From positions 248,001 to 312,000 of the forward strand of contig JAODTK010004821.1 of NCBI GenBank assembly GCA_026419785.1: a stretch of 64,000 nt of DNA. Direction: 5' to 3'. The stretch comes from Sclerodactyla briareus (taxonomy: Eukaryota > Echinodermata > Holothuroidea > Dendrochirotida > Sclerodactylidae). Below, piece after piece: positions 36,877 through 49,130 of the stretch. Both the position numbers and the translations under genes were made by a program. Each line of letters begins with the position of its first letter. Positions within the stretch are counted from its first letter, which is position 1. The notes under the pieces are model-generated. The model was not told where the DNA came from and did not search any database. It saw only the letters and a list, made by a program, of their open reading frames with translations.

Positions 36877-37599
36877 AACCAGACAAAATGCATAGGCTTT
36901 TAGACTATGCCACAGAATGCCGGAGTAATGTTGTCACCCTCCTAACCTAACACAGCCATGCACTTAGCTGAGGACCTTCCAGACATACTACGCATAACTG
37001 AGTCAGTTGAATTTATTATTTTTTTTTATTCCAACCGATACAATAATTGTCCCAAGGCAACATGTATAACCGAATAAAATACGATGGAAGCCAAAAACAC
37101 ATGTCAAATGCCTTATACCATGCAAATCTACAAAATATTGCTTCAAGTCAGCTTTATCATCACCATGCTTCAAAATATTGCTCATCAAACTTCAATTGCT
37201 ATTGCTTCCCCCTTTCCTTAAAAAATTTGGACAATTTTGACACACTTGATATCAATAAAGAGGCAGTTTGACCTATCAAAACACGCTCTTCCTACAACGT
37301 ATTATAACCACAGGGGTGCTGTCACTCATGGGGATTTTTAAGGGTACCTGAAGAACCTGCCTCAACCTGTACTGACTAGCAGCCAGTTGCAGAACTGTAA
37401 GGTAGTCCTGATATACTCACATATATGCTCGTGCTGCCAACTTCGTGTTACCACGAGTGTGACATGAAATGTCGCTTGGACGAACCTAATGCAGTGTTCC
37501 AAAGGTTACCCAGTAACAAGCAACACCTTTTTACAGGCTTATACTACAACAGGACATGCACAGGCGGGTAAACCGCCGCCATGTATATCCCTGCGGCAG

Positions 37600-37745
37600 G
37601 AGGAAAAATTACTTTTGTGACCTCATGCATTTATTGCCATCAATTTTAAAAGAAACCTGATTGACTGATGAGTCATGTGACATCAAATTAACAGAGGTAA
37701 CATTCAAGAGACTGATAGTTATGCCACGCCCACTGCTAGCACTGA
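37600..37745 (-). repeat. dispersed repeat, copy 2 (inverted relative to 18290-18425)
   Basis: Read on the minus strand it begins GTGCTAGCAGTGGGCGTGGC and continues TCAGTCTCTTGA and CTCTGTTAAT, matching the copy at 18290. Confidence 0.5.
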
Positions 37746-38024
37746 TTCTGTATCAAAATTAGTCCTCCTTGTACAACACAGCTGATATAATGATTTCATG
37801 TGGACTCCTAACAGTAGCACCAAAAAACACACCCATAGTTAATCCTATCAGGGTGCTGATAGTTACAGAAATGGAACCAAGTTGCAAAAGCACATATTTG
37901 TTTGAATCTTGGTCCATGATATACTCCTATTACATTATGGGTCCGAGCAGAGATGCCTCTGTGAAGAAATAGCATGTGACAACCTCTAAATCCTAATTCA
38001 TTCAAAGAAGAAAAATAAACTCAC

Positions 38025-38116
38025 ATCACCCTTTCTCTTTTTCTCTTTTGGTCCAGGAGGCCCAGGTACCCCCTCAGGTCCAGGCGGTCCAAAGGGTCCA
38101 GGAGGGCCCGGTGGAC
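38025..38116 (-). CDS. collagen triple-helix exon, most 5' clear one
   Basis: The acceptor ATACTACAG precedes 38116 and the donor GTGAGTTT follows 38025. The frame is open: PPGPPGPFGPPGPEGVPGPP, then GPKEKKRKGD. The proline-rich start is typical of a stable helix. The KEKKRKGD end looks like GEKGEKGD with several G deleted, which would also bring 92 bp closer to 99. A leading G may be missing after the acceptor. Confidence 0.87.
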
Positions 38117-38323
38117 CTGTAGTATTCGGAGAATCAAGAGAACAGTTCAGTGTATAGGTACAAATTTGACTTATTAAGGGTGTACGATTGCCACCCACAT
38201 TTAGGTTGGAACTGCCGGTTAAAATCTAGCGCATTCCTGTGCCTGCAGCTCATATGGATTGATTCTAGCTTTTTCTTGTTCCATTAGCCCACCCCCCTTC
38301 CAGAAATAGGCAAAAATATTTTG

Positions 38324-38341
38324 AAAAAAAAAAAAAAAAAA
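38324..38341. repeat. poly-A tract
   Basis: About eighteen A on the plus strand; low complexity. Confidence 0.8.
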
Positions 38342-39410
38342 ATCAAGATTCAAGATATAATATTATAGCTTTGATATACGATGTGGATTTTTTTTTCACT
38401 ATAACACCATACAACTGGCGATTGTCCACTGGGTGATAAAAAGATAAACCTCATTTTTGTGTGTGTGTTGGGGTGCGTAAATTAGTTTTGTGTACTTTCT
38501 CTTTGTCAACTTGCCTTCATGGGGGAAGGGGGGAGGGAGGAGGTGAACACACCACCACACAACACCAACTCCACACAATATACTCTCATTCCAACCCATC
38601 AATTGGGCAGCACTTTGTGAAGCCACTCTAGGTGCTGATTTGGCCACCGAGTTCTGTTTTGAAATGTAGGAAGTGTTTTGGGGGAAGAAATAGAACCCAC
38701 CTTCCTGCTCATAACTACTACAAGGTTAGAGTAGATGATGGACTATTTGCACCAATTGCCAGTATCAACAGATCTCACAACCAAATCATAGTACATTCCA
38801 TGTGCACACTATGGAAATACTTAGCATGAATTGGAAAACGAGATATATTAATTGCCTTGTTAAACCAAAACACTTATATTCCTGTAATCAAAGGACCCCC
38901 GGTGACATCAAAATTGACTTCTGTCAGAGGAAAGGAAAACCCCCAAATGAATCTACATGCACAGTTTCATATTAAATCTAACAAACTCAAAAAATTGCAT
39001 GAATGATGGGCAAATTGTGAACTCCATTGACCTCAAAATATACATCCACCAAGTTCTCTCAAATTGGTTTAAATTGAAAAAATTGCATAAATATTGCCCA
39101 ACTCAGACTACTATGACTTGAAATTAACCTCCACCGTGTAAGGACTTGGAACGTAGTCCACATTCGCGAAGTTTTGTTGGATTGAAACTTCCAAAGCAGC
39201 ATTTAAAATATGTTTGATAATATTCTCGGAAATTCACACTCCACAGTAGCCAAAATAGTCAAACAGTTTTGCTAATGATCCTAGTTACAAACAAAATGTC
39301 TCTCTATTCCTAAGTGTATTGCAATCAGACACACACGAGGGGCAGGAGTCTGAAAGCACAAGGATGCCGCTTCAATCAAGCAGATTAGATGATACAATAC
39401 AATGTACAAT

Positions 39411-39416
39411 GTAACC
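39411..39416 (+). repeat. target-site duplication, left
   Basis: GTAACC immediately before the inverted-repeat element; the identical hexamer lies at 41651-41656. Confidence 0.8.
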
Positions 39417-41650
39417 TATCGCGCGAGAGAGAAAAGGGAATATTATCAGGAAGAAATAGAAAGATATATTATCTATCGCTAAAAATATATGCCACAATCA
39501 AGAAATTTGTTGATTGTGGAATAAGTATTCACAATGGAAAAATAGGGATTCTCTTCAAAAAATATCGAAGCACAGACGAGGTTTGGATTGAAAAATTGTT
39601 CATAAAAGAAATAAGTTCCCGATTAAAAAGATATATGTGGATAATTCCATTGCAACAAGTAATTGTTTGCCGAACAAAATATCTGTTAGCACAAAAAAAG
39701 TGTTGCTAAAAATTTATGGACCCTAGAAACATTAGGGTGCAAGCGTTATTTATGTTTCCAGTGGAATATGTGCAAGGAAAATATCTATATTTGTTTTAAA
39801 AAAAATGTAGACCAAAAAAATATAGTTCCGGTTCAGACATTGTCCATTACAAAAAAAAAAAAAACTTTCCGAACACGAATATTGTAGATATTAGAAAAAA
39901 ATGTTTGAAAAACCGAAAAATATATGTGGCTACAAGTATTTGTTGGCACAGAACAATACATTTGCTGTCAAAATATGTTTGCAACGTAAAAATATATATT
40001 ATCAACGCTGCCTCAGGGCAGCCGTGCTTCTAATCGTCACAGTACCGTGTGCGCGTGAGATGCACAGGAATACTGTACTGTACTGGAGTACCTGAGTGGC
40101 ATTCCGTCTACTTGCAACCGCGGCTTTCCACTTTCGTCTATAGGATACCGATTCGAGGGCTGCTGATTATAGCAAGAAACTTGATATTGAGGAAAAGCAA
40201 TACTCCCAACGGGACTATTTTTTTTATGTGGGTTATCATATGATATGCATGCTGGTAGAAATAGAGGGGTCCAGAATAGACGAATGAAATGCATCGCAAG
40301 TGGATTCCGTTCCTTGGAGTTGTCGTCGAAATTGTGGAAGTTGAATACCAATGACCCGGAGGCTACATGTTCACGCATTTTTTGTGCGCAATTTTTTTTT
40401 TCAGGATTAATGAGGGCAAGTGCTATAGAATGTCACTGTTTAGGGCGATATTATTGAACCTGATATTCCGACATTTATTTATTACTATTGCCACCATCAC
40501 CATGCCTTTAACGGCTAATAGAACTGTGGCAACTGCGCCAGACTTTTAGCCATATTACTCACTCCTAACCTGTTTTCGAGCACATGTGCAAATTCAGGAC
40601 CACAGTTGACTTGCAACCCCCCCACAGAAAAAAACCTGCTGGCCCGGCATCGCGCCGGCGAGTTTTCGGTACAGTGTGTGCATGCTGCGTAGGTTACAAA
40701 TACAAACGACAAGGAACTAATACTAATGTTCGCATCGGTTCAATAATTAAGTTCGGATAATAATGCGCGCAGTACGCAATCAGTTGGAGAGGCCATTAGG
40801 ACATGAGGATGCCAACCTGCTGCACCGGCACTAGCTGAATGCTCCTCCTAACACTCAGTAACAGTTGTCCCAACTCAACTGGTACGAACTAATTAACCGG
40901 CCGAGTGGGTTCAGCAGGGCTGGCATCCCTCTGTCCGGCCGCGAGGGACGGGGGGAAATGCACGACTATTTGTCACTCCAGGGATTGGGTCCCAGTTAGG
41001 CAAGCCACTACAGTACAAGACTCGTAGTAGTAAATGCCGCACACATCACTTCAAAGTTCAGTTGGAGGTTTCGGGCGCGTGGTGAAGGCAGCATGGGCGT
41101 GTGCTACGGCAGTGGAAACGATGAATCACTGAAATTGACAACTAAGATACGTTGATAAATATATTTTATCGTTGGAATATAATTATGGTAGTAGAGAAAA
41201 CTTTTTTTGAATTTCCTTGTCAAATAGTATTTTGGTGCAAACAGATCAGGGTTGCCAAAAAAGATGCGTGAAAATTATTTTTCACGTTGATAATATATTG
41301 TTGAAGAGCAAATAAAATTCACTGCAAAGAATATATTTTGTTGCGAACATATGAGTGTTGCAAACAATTATTTTTTGCAAATGAAATATATCTACATATA
41401 CTTTATCAATTGGGAAACGTTATTTCTTTTAGTAAGAATTTCTCATCAAAAACATATATGAGCTTCTGAAATATTTTTTTAGGGGAAACGTATTTTCCAT
41501 GTGAAACAATATTGCAAAAAATCAGAAAATATATCTTTATTAGGCAATGAATATTTCTTGAAATGAGGATGAAAATTCTGCCATCGCAAATATTTTAACA
41601 ATAGATGATATATATTTCTTCTGATAAAGATTCCCTTTTCTCGCGCCATA
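39417..41650. mobile_element. long-terminal-inverted-repeat element, non-autonomous
   Basis: The ends are TATCGCGCGAGA and TCTCGCGCCATA, an inverted pair flanked by GTAACC on both sides. The inverted repeats run about 0.6 kb inward on the left (to about 40012) and 0.5 kb on the right (from about 41147). They share blocks such as AAAGGGAAT, TTATCAG, AAAAGAAATAA and GTATATGT and end at TATCAACG. Each arm is built of imperfect units of roughly 35-45 bp centred on AAAATATAT. The 1.1-kb centre is GC-richer and has no recognisable protein. The 6-bp duplication with TA ends fits no superfamily that I can name confidently; Polintons make 6-bp duplications but begin AG. Confidence 0.88.
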
Positions 41651-41656
41651 GTAACC
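41651..41656 (+). repeat. target-site duplication, right
   Basis: GTAACC directly after the element's right end, identical to 39411-39416. Confidence 0.8.
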
Positions 41657-41699
41657 TGATGAAGACCTTGCCTGCCACCACCTCCGGATTGCCACGTTT

Positions 41700-41940
41700 C
41701 GCTCACAACCTACTACGCCCCATGGAGCCCAAAGAGCGATGACTGCTTCCAGTTACTACGCAGGATCAACTTTTACACGTGGGTAGTGTGAGATATTCAA
41801 GGAGACATGCCCTGTCTAACAGCACTGCGGAAAAAAACCCTCGAGCTTTCAATGGGTCAATTCTTCGCAATCTATTATCTTAAGTCCGGGCTCAGAAAGT
41901 CCGGAGCTCTACCAACTGAGCTTATCCTCCTCACATCATA
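41700..41940 (-). mobile_element. tRNA-derived SINE, copy 2
   Basis: The minus strand from about 41940 reads GAGGATAAGCTCAGTTGGTA and then GAGCTCCGGACTT, the 5' half of a tRNA with a clean A box. The B box is lost. Downstream motifs CCGCAGTGC and CACGTGTAAAAG resemble copy 1 (5870-6320). Confidence 0.5.
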
Positions 41941-44900
41941 AAATAGTCTAATTACCCTACTAAATAAGTGACTTTCATGCCGGAAAACTATCATGATGGG
42001 GTGTTCTCCCAATCCCGATACTGCGTACAAAATTCCATCCAAGTTGGTCCGATCGTTTTCATAAGAAATCTTGCAGGCCCAATACACACACTGCTAGTTA
42101 TTACAGTCATAAAACAGCAGTAAGTCTCTTTATCAGTTGCAATATCTATACCAACAGTCTAGGTAGGGTCCTAAACTATCTTAAGGTGACCAGGCGCAAC
42201 AGATTTTCAGAGATAGTTCCCCATTACAGTGTGCTGTCCCGGATAAACAAGGGTACCCAAAAACTGCCCCTGATTCGTCAAATGTTAGGGAAAACCCAGT
42301 CAACATTATTTAGGGAATTATATTGTGAGAACAAATCAGTCAAAGGTGCAGTCAACTGATTTCAAATGTCATAAAGAGGAATGGGGGAAGTTTGAAAAAC
42401 ATTTCCAAACATTCCAAATCCACATGTCCTAAAATCTCATGGAATCAGTTATGTTTTTTCTGGGCTCTCAAAGAACCATTTAAAGGGAAAAAGCTATTTT
42501 ATATCCAAGAAGGATTCAAGAGGTGTTTCAAAGTACCACTGTTTTAAAAAAGATCACTATTTTACATCCAAGCACTTTCAGGCAATTGAAATTTTGTCCA
42601 GAGGGCATGCATTCAACGTCTCTGATTCCAATCAGGAAAATTTTTCATCCAAAATAGTTGTCAAATTGATGAGAAGAGTCACCTGGTGGATAATTGCGAT
42701 TTTTTAACCAAATGTTCCTGAAAAATTGTAATGCTTCCATGGAAATTAACAAGGTTTCAAATCCGGGGTGGCAATCAATCTCAATAATGTGTACATCAGC
42801 AAAAATATGGTTAGTTTATCAAAGTTCCTGTCCACTCACCAGAGGATATTAAACCAATTTTTGTGACAGAGATATATTCAAACAAAATTTTGACCACAGG
42901 AAGGGGAGAGTAAAATCAATAATACACAACACGATGAGGAATGTACTGACAGAAATTTTATCAGTGATGTTTGGGAGATATTGGAACTATAGGGCTCTAC
43001 AGCCTGTTTGGAGGAAAACTGGGAATGTCTGTATGACAAGCCAAAGTGAAAGCTGATTGTGTTGGCCTGAACAATGGAACTGTCGATGATGAATATTGAG
43101 GGAGCTAATAATCGTCTGAGTCATGTAACCATCTACGCATAGCACTACCATGGCTGGCATTTACAGATTATTCAAAAAAGGTCTTCCCCACCTGCAAAAA
43201 AGCAAATTGACAGCGGCTGGGAGCTGAGAGGGGGAGGGGTGAGCGGGGTTTGATTTCGGGGAGCTTGGATCACAGTTAGAATAACTGTGCCAGATGGGAC
43301 CTCCGGTCTGCAGATTAGAGGTGTCAAGGGATCGCCATCATTAGAAACAAACGAACCAGGGCCTCTCAGTGCTCCCTCAAGTTGATTTGGAGGGGAATAC
43401 CCTTCCTCTGCTTTCTCATTTGGGAAGGAGGGGGCACAGAAATACAAGGAGGAACCATACACCAGCTGTTAGATTATAGGAAAGAATGCTGATGACCCAC
43501 ATCTGGCATTCCTGTTTTGGGAAGATTTCCAGATTGGGGAAACCCCTCCATCCCTCCCCCCCCCCCTCTCCTCAGCACCCAACACTGCAGCATCTACAGA
43601 GTGTTATAAAGTGAATCAGAACTAATTATTGAGATTAATGTATCAGTTTTAGGTAACCAATAAACCTGCATGGCATACAAAGCTGTGGAAGTTCTTACCT
43701 TTCAATCACATTCTCTGTAGACCAGGAACAGAACTTGTTAGCTAACTTGCTGGAAGGGCTTGTTTTCATTTATTGGGACATGTGACCTTGGATGAATGCC
43801 CACTGACCTATCTCTCTCTGACTAGACATCAGGGTCAATATGTTTACAACAGCATCACAGACATACATAAACGCCATCGAACCCATGAACAACATGAACT
43901 ACAGGACTACAGGATCCCTCCAGGACCAAGTTTGGAGACATATTCAAGTTTATCAAGTACAGTTTACAGATAGGTGGTAACACTTCGTAAGCGCTAGGCA
44001 TATACCAGGTAATAGGGTTGGATTCTCAGTCAGGTCAAACCAAGGACGGCAAAATGTGCCTATCGCCTCCTCCATGGGCAAAAGGGAAGTCTCCATATAG
44101 GTCTGCACACTTGCCAGGCATTGTATAGGTTCAATTCCTTGCTCTGCAAGGACTCAATGAAAGAGTGAAGATTAGCAAAATGATCATTCATGAACACGGC
44201 ATGCTTGAAGCAGACTAATTGAAATCAGTAGATCAATTCCTGACTTTCTAATCTAAAGCATAGTTTATTCTAGTGAATGGAAATGGTCAAAAAGAGCAGA
44301 AACCACCTAAACGACCCTGATACTCGACAGGGAACAGATACCCTGATTAATTTACTCACATTTCTTGAAGGCATTCAACACCCTCAGACAAAACAATGTA
44401 TCCTCATTGATCACACTTTGCTGGGAGAACAAATATTTCCAGTTCTGCACCATCTGACCCCTATTACTTAATAACGTTTAAAATTTTAAAGAAACAATAG
44501 AAAGAAAGGCCATGAATTCATGGATAATTTAGACATATCTGAATCAAATCGACCTGATTCCACCTCAGCTACGTGGAAGCCAGGCCGAGACGCTCCGTCT
44601 TCCCTCAAACGGTAAATCACTAAGATGGCTGAATTAATCTGGTAGCCCTACCTGGAACATTTCCAATCAACTACTCATCTTTCGAGAAGTAAGGATTCCC
44701 CACTCGGAGGGAGACTCAAGGTGAGGTCTCATCAGTTGATAAAACAGCATGACAGAAGTATTTGAATCGAAAGAACCTGAGATGTTCTATTTAAGCCAAG
44801 AGTCCAACTACTTCCCTAGCAGCTTCACATGCTACTAGGTTCAGAGAGAGAAGAGTCACAAGGCACCCGATTCTCTTTTTATGAATTACATACCTTATTA

Positions 44901-45400
44901 ATATTATGACCCATTCAAACAATACTTGGGGAATTGGTGTGTTTACTTCGATTACAACACAAATACATCATATAAGCCGTAAGGGTAAAGGTCCCAAAAA
45001 ATGATCCCTGGGGAACACCACTAGTGACGTTATGCCATACAGAAAACATTGTTCCTTATCACGCGTTACCAGAAACATGATGCTAAGTTGGAAATTTGTT
45101 ACTTATAGACCTATAGTGGTTGCGCGTGAAGTCCTAACATTTCTACTAAGTGATAACAAAAACCTGATTTGGGCAACTGTGTTTCAATTTGGTAGCAATA
45201 GAAGATCAGGGTGCATTTTATTTTAATCTCAGACTTCTTGTTAGGCAAAATGACAAGGATGACAGGTGGCCAACAGGTTGGCCTAATCTCCAATACTTGA
45301 AACCATGTTGTGGTAGATCTGGAATTGATATTTGAATAGTTTAGAGTTGAAACGTCAGCAGTCTCCTGTGTGAAAAGGGATGCCATCATGGCCACAGGTA
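41940..45400. other. non-coding stretch
   Basis: No supported exon. A minus-strand open stretch at 43172-43462 is Pro/Ser/Gly-rich but lacks Gly-X-Y spacing and splice support. A C run lies at 43557-43566. Confidence 0.4.
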
Positions 45401-45460
45401 GGGTTGGGTAATTCTCAAAAATTCCATAGAGAGCATGTCCTCAGCTACATCCTCCGCAAA

Positions 45461-45589
45461 CTACGGAAATTTCTTTTCCATGTCTTGTAGCAATGTAATG
45501 ACTGTACTCTCGTCATCGTTCATCAGTAGCAGGTCGATAAATCCACCAGGAAGTCCGGGAAACCCGTGGATCAAGATGGGATGTTTGGT
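45461..45589 (-). CDS. candidate exon with short Gly-Pro motif and acidic helix
   Basis: After an acceptor-like CTGATGCAG, the minus frame reads HGFPGLPGGFIDLLLMNDDE, then STVITLLQDMEKKFP, then a stop (TAG); beyond it the same frame continues FAEDVAEDMLSMEF. A short GFPGLPG followed by a helix-forming segment could be an upstream non-helical part of the collagen gene. A single substitution at the stop would extend it. No domain was recognised. Confidence 0.28.
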   Translation of the reverse strand, partial: TKHPILIHGFPGLPGGFIDLLLMNDDESTVITLLQDMEKKFP

Positions 45590-46544
45590 CTGCATCAGGG
45601 AGGGAAAGGAAAACACATCAATTATATGAAACAGAAGTATACCAATGTGGAGATGGTCATGTGGGAGGAACATAGTCCAGTGGTTTTTGCATGGAATGGC
45701 ATGCATGGCAGTTGTCATCTGGACTGTCCATACATGAATTACAGAACTTCAGTATTCCGAAGTCTACAACTAGTCCGAATCAAGATAACCCTCAATTTCA
45801 ATCTGGGCATGGGTCTGGTATTTACTGAGGACAAAGGAGGACAGCGTTTGTATGACGCCAAAACGAAAAACTGCCTCCATGCAATTCAATATCAGTACCA
45901 TATATCGTCACTATGATACATTGATGGATAGTCCCGAATATACCATCGAACAAAGTTTGCTGCAATGTCATGCAAACAAACGTCCATACACGCAGGGTTT
46001 CAACTGGGATTGCTGTCTTAATGTGAATTAACACAAGACATGGGATGAGTGTGGAAATTTTAGGATGTAAGGGTAGGAATGTGTATTTCTCATTCCATAT
46101 ATGTAGCAGTCACGTTGGGCATGAATCTTCCACTCTTCCAAGGTTCTGAGGAGAGTGGTCGATTAATTGGAGTTCAATGATCGTCCTCCGGAGGGGACGA
46201 AAAATGGCGCGGCCTGGGAGCAAGGTTGGGCTGGGAATGGTCACACCCCAACCTCGATATTTTATCTGAGAGGAGGAGAGGGAGTGATCAATGGTAGCTC
46301 ATCAACAAATAATATAGCAGGGTTTACATTGATGAGCCTTACTTGGCTTCCTGAACAGTAGAAATGAAAATAAAATCAAGATCGAGCTTACCATATTATT
46401 CTAAGAGGGTTTACGCTTAACAAGGCAGGCGAGTCAGTCCACAGTTACATGTGTACATGCAATTTGCATTTATTATTTAAAACCTGATCTTGTTCAAGAG
46501 GCATGATTGTTGCCTTATCAGAGATTACTAAGGGATCAGAGTAC

Positions 46545-46670
46545 AGGGGTTACTGTCCAAAAAGAAGAGCCTTGGTTCATGGAATCTGGCCATAGGACCA
46601 GGGGTTATTTTGGTAGTCGACAAGAGGCTGTGATACTTATCAAACTTCTGACATGAGGAAGGACCTTACA
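46545..46670 (+). repeat. dispersed repeat (pair with 60500-60630)
   Basis: Shared blocks AGAAGAG, CC-TGGT, GGACCAGGGGT-ATTTTGGTAGT and AAGG-AGGACC occur in order in both places, same orientation. This repeat underlies part of the 160-codon minus-strand open stretch at 46605-47087. Confidence 0.5.
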
Positions 46671-47627
46671 CTGAGGTGTCTGTACTGACAACAGAACATC
46701 GAAATAGTGCTTGCGATTGATAGTTAGGCCTACATGAATGTTACAAGTGAAAGCCCCTGGGGCTATTTGACCCACAAAAATAGTGCCTGGTTTAATAACA
46801 AGTTCATCAGGACCTGGGGTTATAACTGTATTGTAGGGTGCCAATAGCCCCTGGGCCCCCGTCATCATGAACCCTGCTCTTGTTACAAGCTCTTCATTGT
46901 AATCCGGGATTCCTTCCGTTAAGCGCTCTCGCCTGTACGCGCCCCCCCACCTTTTTTTTTGTTCAACATGGTCGCATAACCTAACTAGCCCTATAACCTG
47001 TGGGCCGTCGAATGTGTGAAGTTCGTGGTTGTTACATTCTCGAAACATGGACACACAAACCACAAAATGAAAAAAAATCTTCGTCACTGTAAAATTGTCC
47101 TATAGCATCTTCCGCCATTTTACGAACACGATTTGTGTTAGGCCGATATATAACTCTGTAAGCGCCCTCCTTAAAATTTTGCAAGCGCCATGGGTGCTTA
47201 ACGGAAGGAATACGGTTTAGACAATCTTATACTGCACTTCCCCCATTCTCCAAGACATACTCCCTCACTAAACAACTCATGATTATGCGCTGCAATTGTG
47301 TTAGGATTTGTTAATGAGCCACACAGAGGACAAAATCCCCATCAACCAAGACTATTCAAAACCATGCCGGCTACCTTTTCCAGCGAATTCTTTCTCAACA
47401 GGGCCTTCGAGGAACTGTCTACACTAAGCGTATACAGGCCCCAGTAGTCCACTCAAGCGCCCCAAAAGGACCCCCATAGAATTCATTTCTAGAACAGAGA
47501 ATTATGTCATCCAGTATGTGTGGGGGGTCCAGTCTTAAGTTCATCCACATAGACGGAAGGTTTTAAAAAGGGATATATGAGTTACTGGCATGAAGCACTT
47601 GTCATAAACAATAGATCTTCGCAATAT

Positions 47628-47662
47628 GTGGTGTGTGGGTGTGTGTGTGTGTGCTAGGTGTG
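47628..47662. repeat. GT microsatellite
   Basis: A (GT)n run with small interruptions, followed by GGTGTGGGTGAGGAGG. Confidence 0.8.
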
Positions 47663-47689
47663 GGTGAGGAGGTGGGGGGGAGGGCACAT

Positions 47690-48045
47690 TTTTGAGTGAA
47701 AATATTACAGCACTGGAAGTATATCCTAATGCTCATAGGACACTTTGCATAATCATGTTGTGAGTGTTTCGGAGCTCCAGAAGAAAATGATTTAGATGGG
47801 GTACTCAAGTTGTGTTAGGGACCAATTGAATCTGTTGAATGAAAGTATAACAGGAAATAAATAAGATATTCACCCCCATTATCAATATCAGTGAAGTTGT
47901 TTGTTGAGACAATATGTCATCGATTGCAATGCGTCCTTAGATAAAGCCTAAAATAGCGGAAACCTCCACTACCCTCGCGTGAGTATCATTGGAGAACTAG
48001 ACATGTGTAGCGGTAAGTGGACACAGCTAGGGGAAGCACATTACT
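47690..48045 (+). repeat. dispersed duplication, copy 1 (pair with 51275-51625)
   Basis: Blocks AATATTACAG-CACTGGAAGTAT, AATGCTCATAGGA, GAGCTCCAGAA, AATAAATAAGATATTCACCCC and AGCTAGGGGAAG match 51275-51625 in order, same orientation, about 3.6 kb apart. The copies differ mainly by indels. Confidence 0.8.
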
Positions 48046-48789
48046 TTGTCATCTGACGTCCAGTGACCTTGAAATGACTGCATTTTGTTTAGGACTAACA
48101 ACTATTCCACATACAACGAGTTTTGTTCAAATACTGACAAGTTCGAAAAATTTAAAAAAAAAAAAAACTTTACTATGGTGGACGTTGAAATCAATGTCAT
48201 GTTATTTGGGACCAACTTCTGTCCCAACCCACCAGGTTTGTGTGAATTGTTTTTGACTAATCATTTTCGTGAAAACCACCAAACAACCCCACCCACCATG
48301 CAAAATAGAGGGCAGGATAAATAGTGTGATGCCAACCTTTCGACCTCTTCCGAAGCCTGGGACGTGCTTGAATGCTCCTAGTGGACATACCAGCATTGGT
48401 CAATTGACAACTGTTTCAACGCCCTCTGTACATGTTTGCAGGATTTGGATTCCTATAATTAAATTTTGGTCAGTAATTCACTTTGTAGTGTCCTATGATG
48501 CATTCAGTGGGCCGAAACAGACCGAGGGCATGTGACTTATATCTGCACACTTTAACGTGTTCTGGGATATATGGTTTGGGGGGTGTAGTTGCCGTCTCCG
48601 CAGCAGACGCCGCCTTACAAACACACCTAACCATTACAAACACTTAATATGATTGATCTGAAAATTGGTACACGTGTTGACTTGGTAAAATCTTGGATGG
48701 GCTCAGAATTTGGCATTCATGAGGCTATCTGCTATGTCCTCATTTAACAAATTTGGGGGGTGGGGACAAACGACAAAGTTGGTCCAAAA

Positions 48790-49130
48790 AACATGATGGT
48801 AATAAGCCAGTTTCAGTAAGTGAGATGATAATGATATTGTGTTGAAAGGTCATAGGGGAATGACCGCAGTTCGACATTGACCGTACAGTGTGCAGAACGA
48901 TCTTTGAGAACTCCCTGACAAAAAATACGATCCTGGCTATCACAAAACTTATCCGATTTCTCCCATACTTATAACACATAACATCCGAACAAACATGGGA
49001 GAATTGGTTGATGTTTTCAAATATGGTGACAGTTGAAAATAAGCCAGAACGGATATGCTATGGGAGGATCTGAACGAATCTGTCTATTCCCGCGAAAAAC
49101 TGTTCTGTGGTGAGCAGTACACCAGGAACT
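48790..49130 (+). repeat. dispersed repeat, family shared with 9130-9460
   Basis: The best-preserved copy of the family. It includes TTTTCAAATATGGTGACAG, GGGAGGATCTGAACGAATCT and GTCTATTCCC. Confidence 0.45.

Larger units (their letters stand above)
4585..38116 (-). other. collagen gene locus, multi-exon, minus strand (fibrillar type)
   Basis: At least 13 short minus-strand exons between 4585 and 38116 encode Gly-X-Y triplets, each bounded by an AG acceptor and nearly all by a GT donor. Transcription order is high to low coordinate. Observed exon lengths are 92, 78, 56, 102, 46, 98, 98, about 99, 106, 58, 100, 56 and 149 bp. In fibrillar collagen genes helix exons are 45, 54, 99, 108 or 162 bp and start with a complete glycine codon; the sizes here fit that rule with offsets of a few bases. 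Most exons start with GGN. The product would be an extracellular matrix alpha chain forming a triple helix. No N-propeptide, telopeptide or COLFI domain was recognised, so the ends lie elsewhere or were missed. The indels may be assembly errors or decay. Confidence 0.8.

Noticed and set aside
46605..47087. 160-codon minus-strand open stretch
   Set aside because: Part of it is the dispersed repeat shared with 60500-60630, and its text is not conserved there. Treated as chance.
47373..47500. Possible collagen exon (pieces like GPF, GLLGPV, GPVEK)
   Set aside because: Triplets are too short, three frames are needed, and another frame is open with unrelated text. Not supported.
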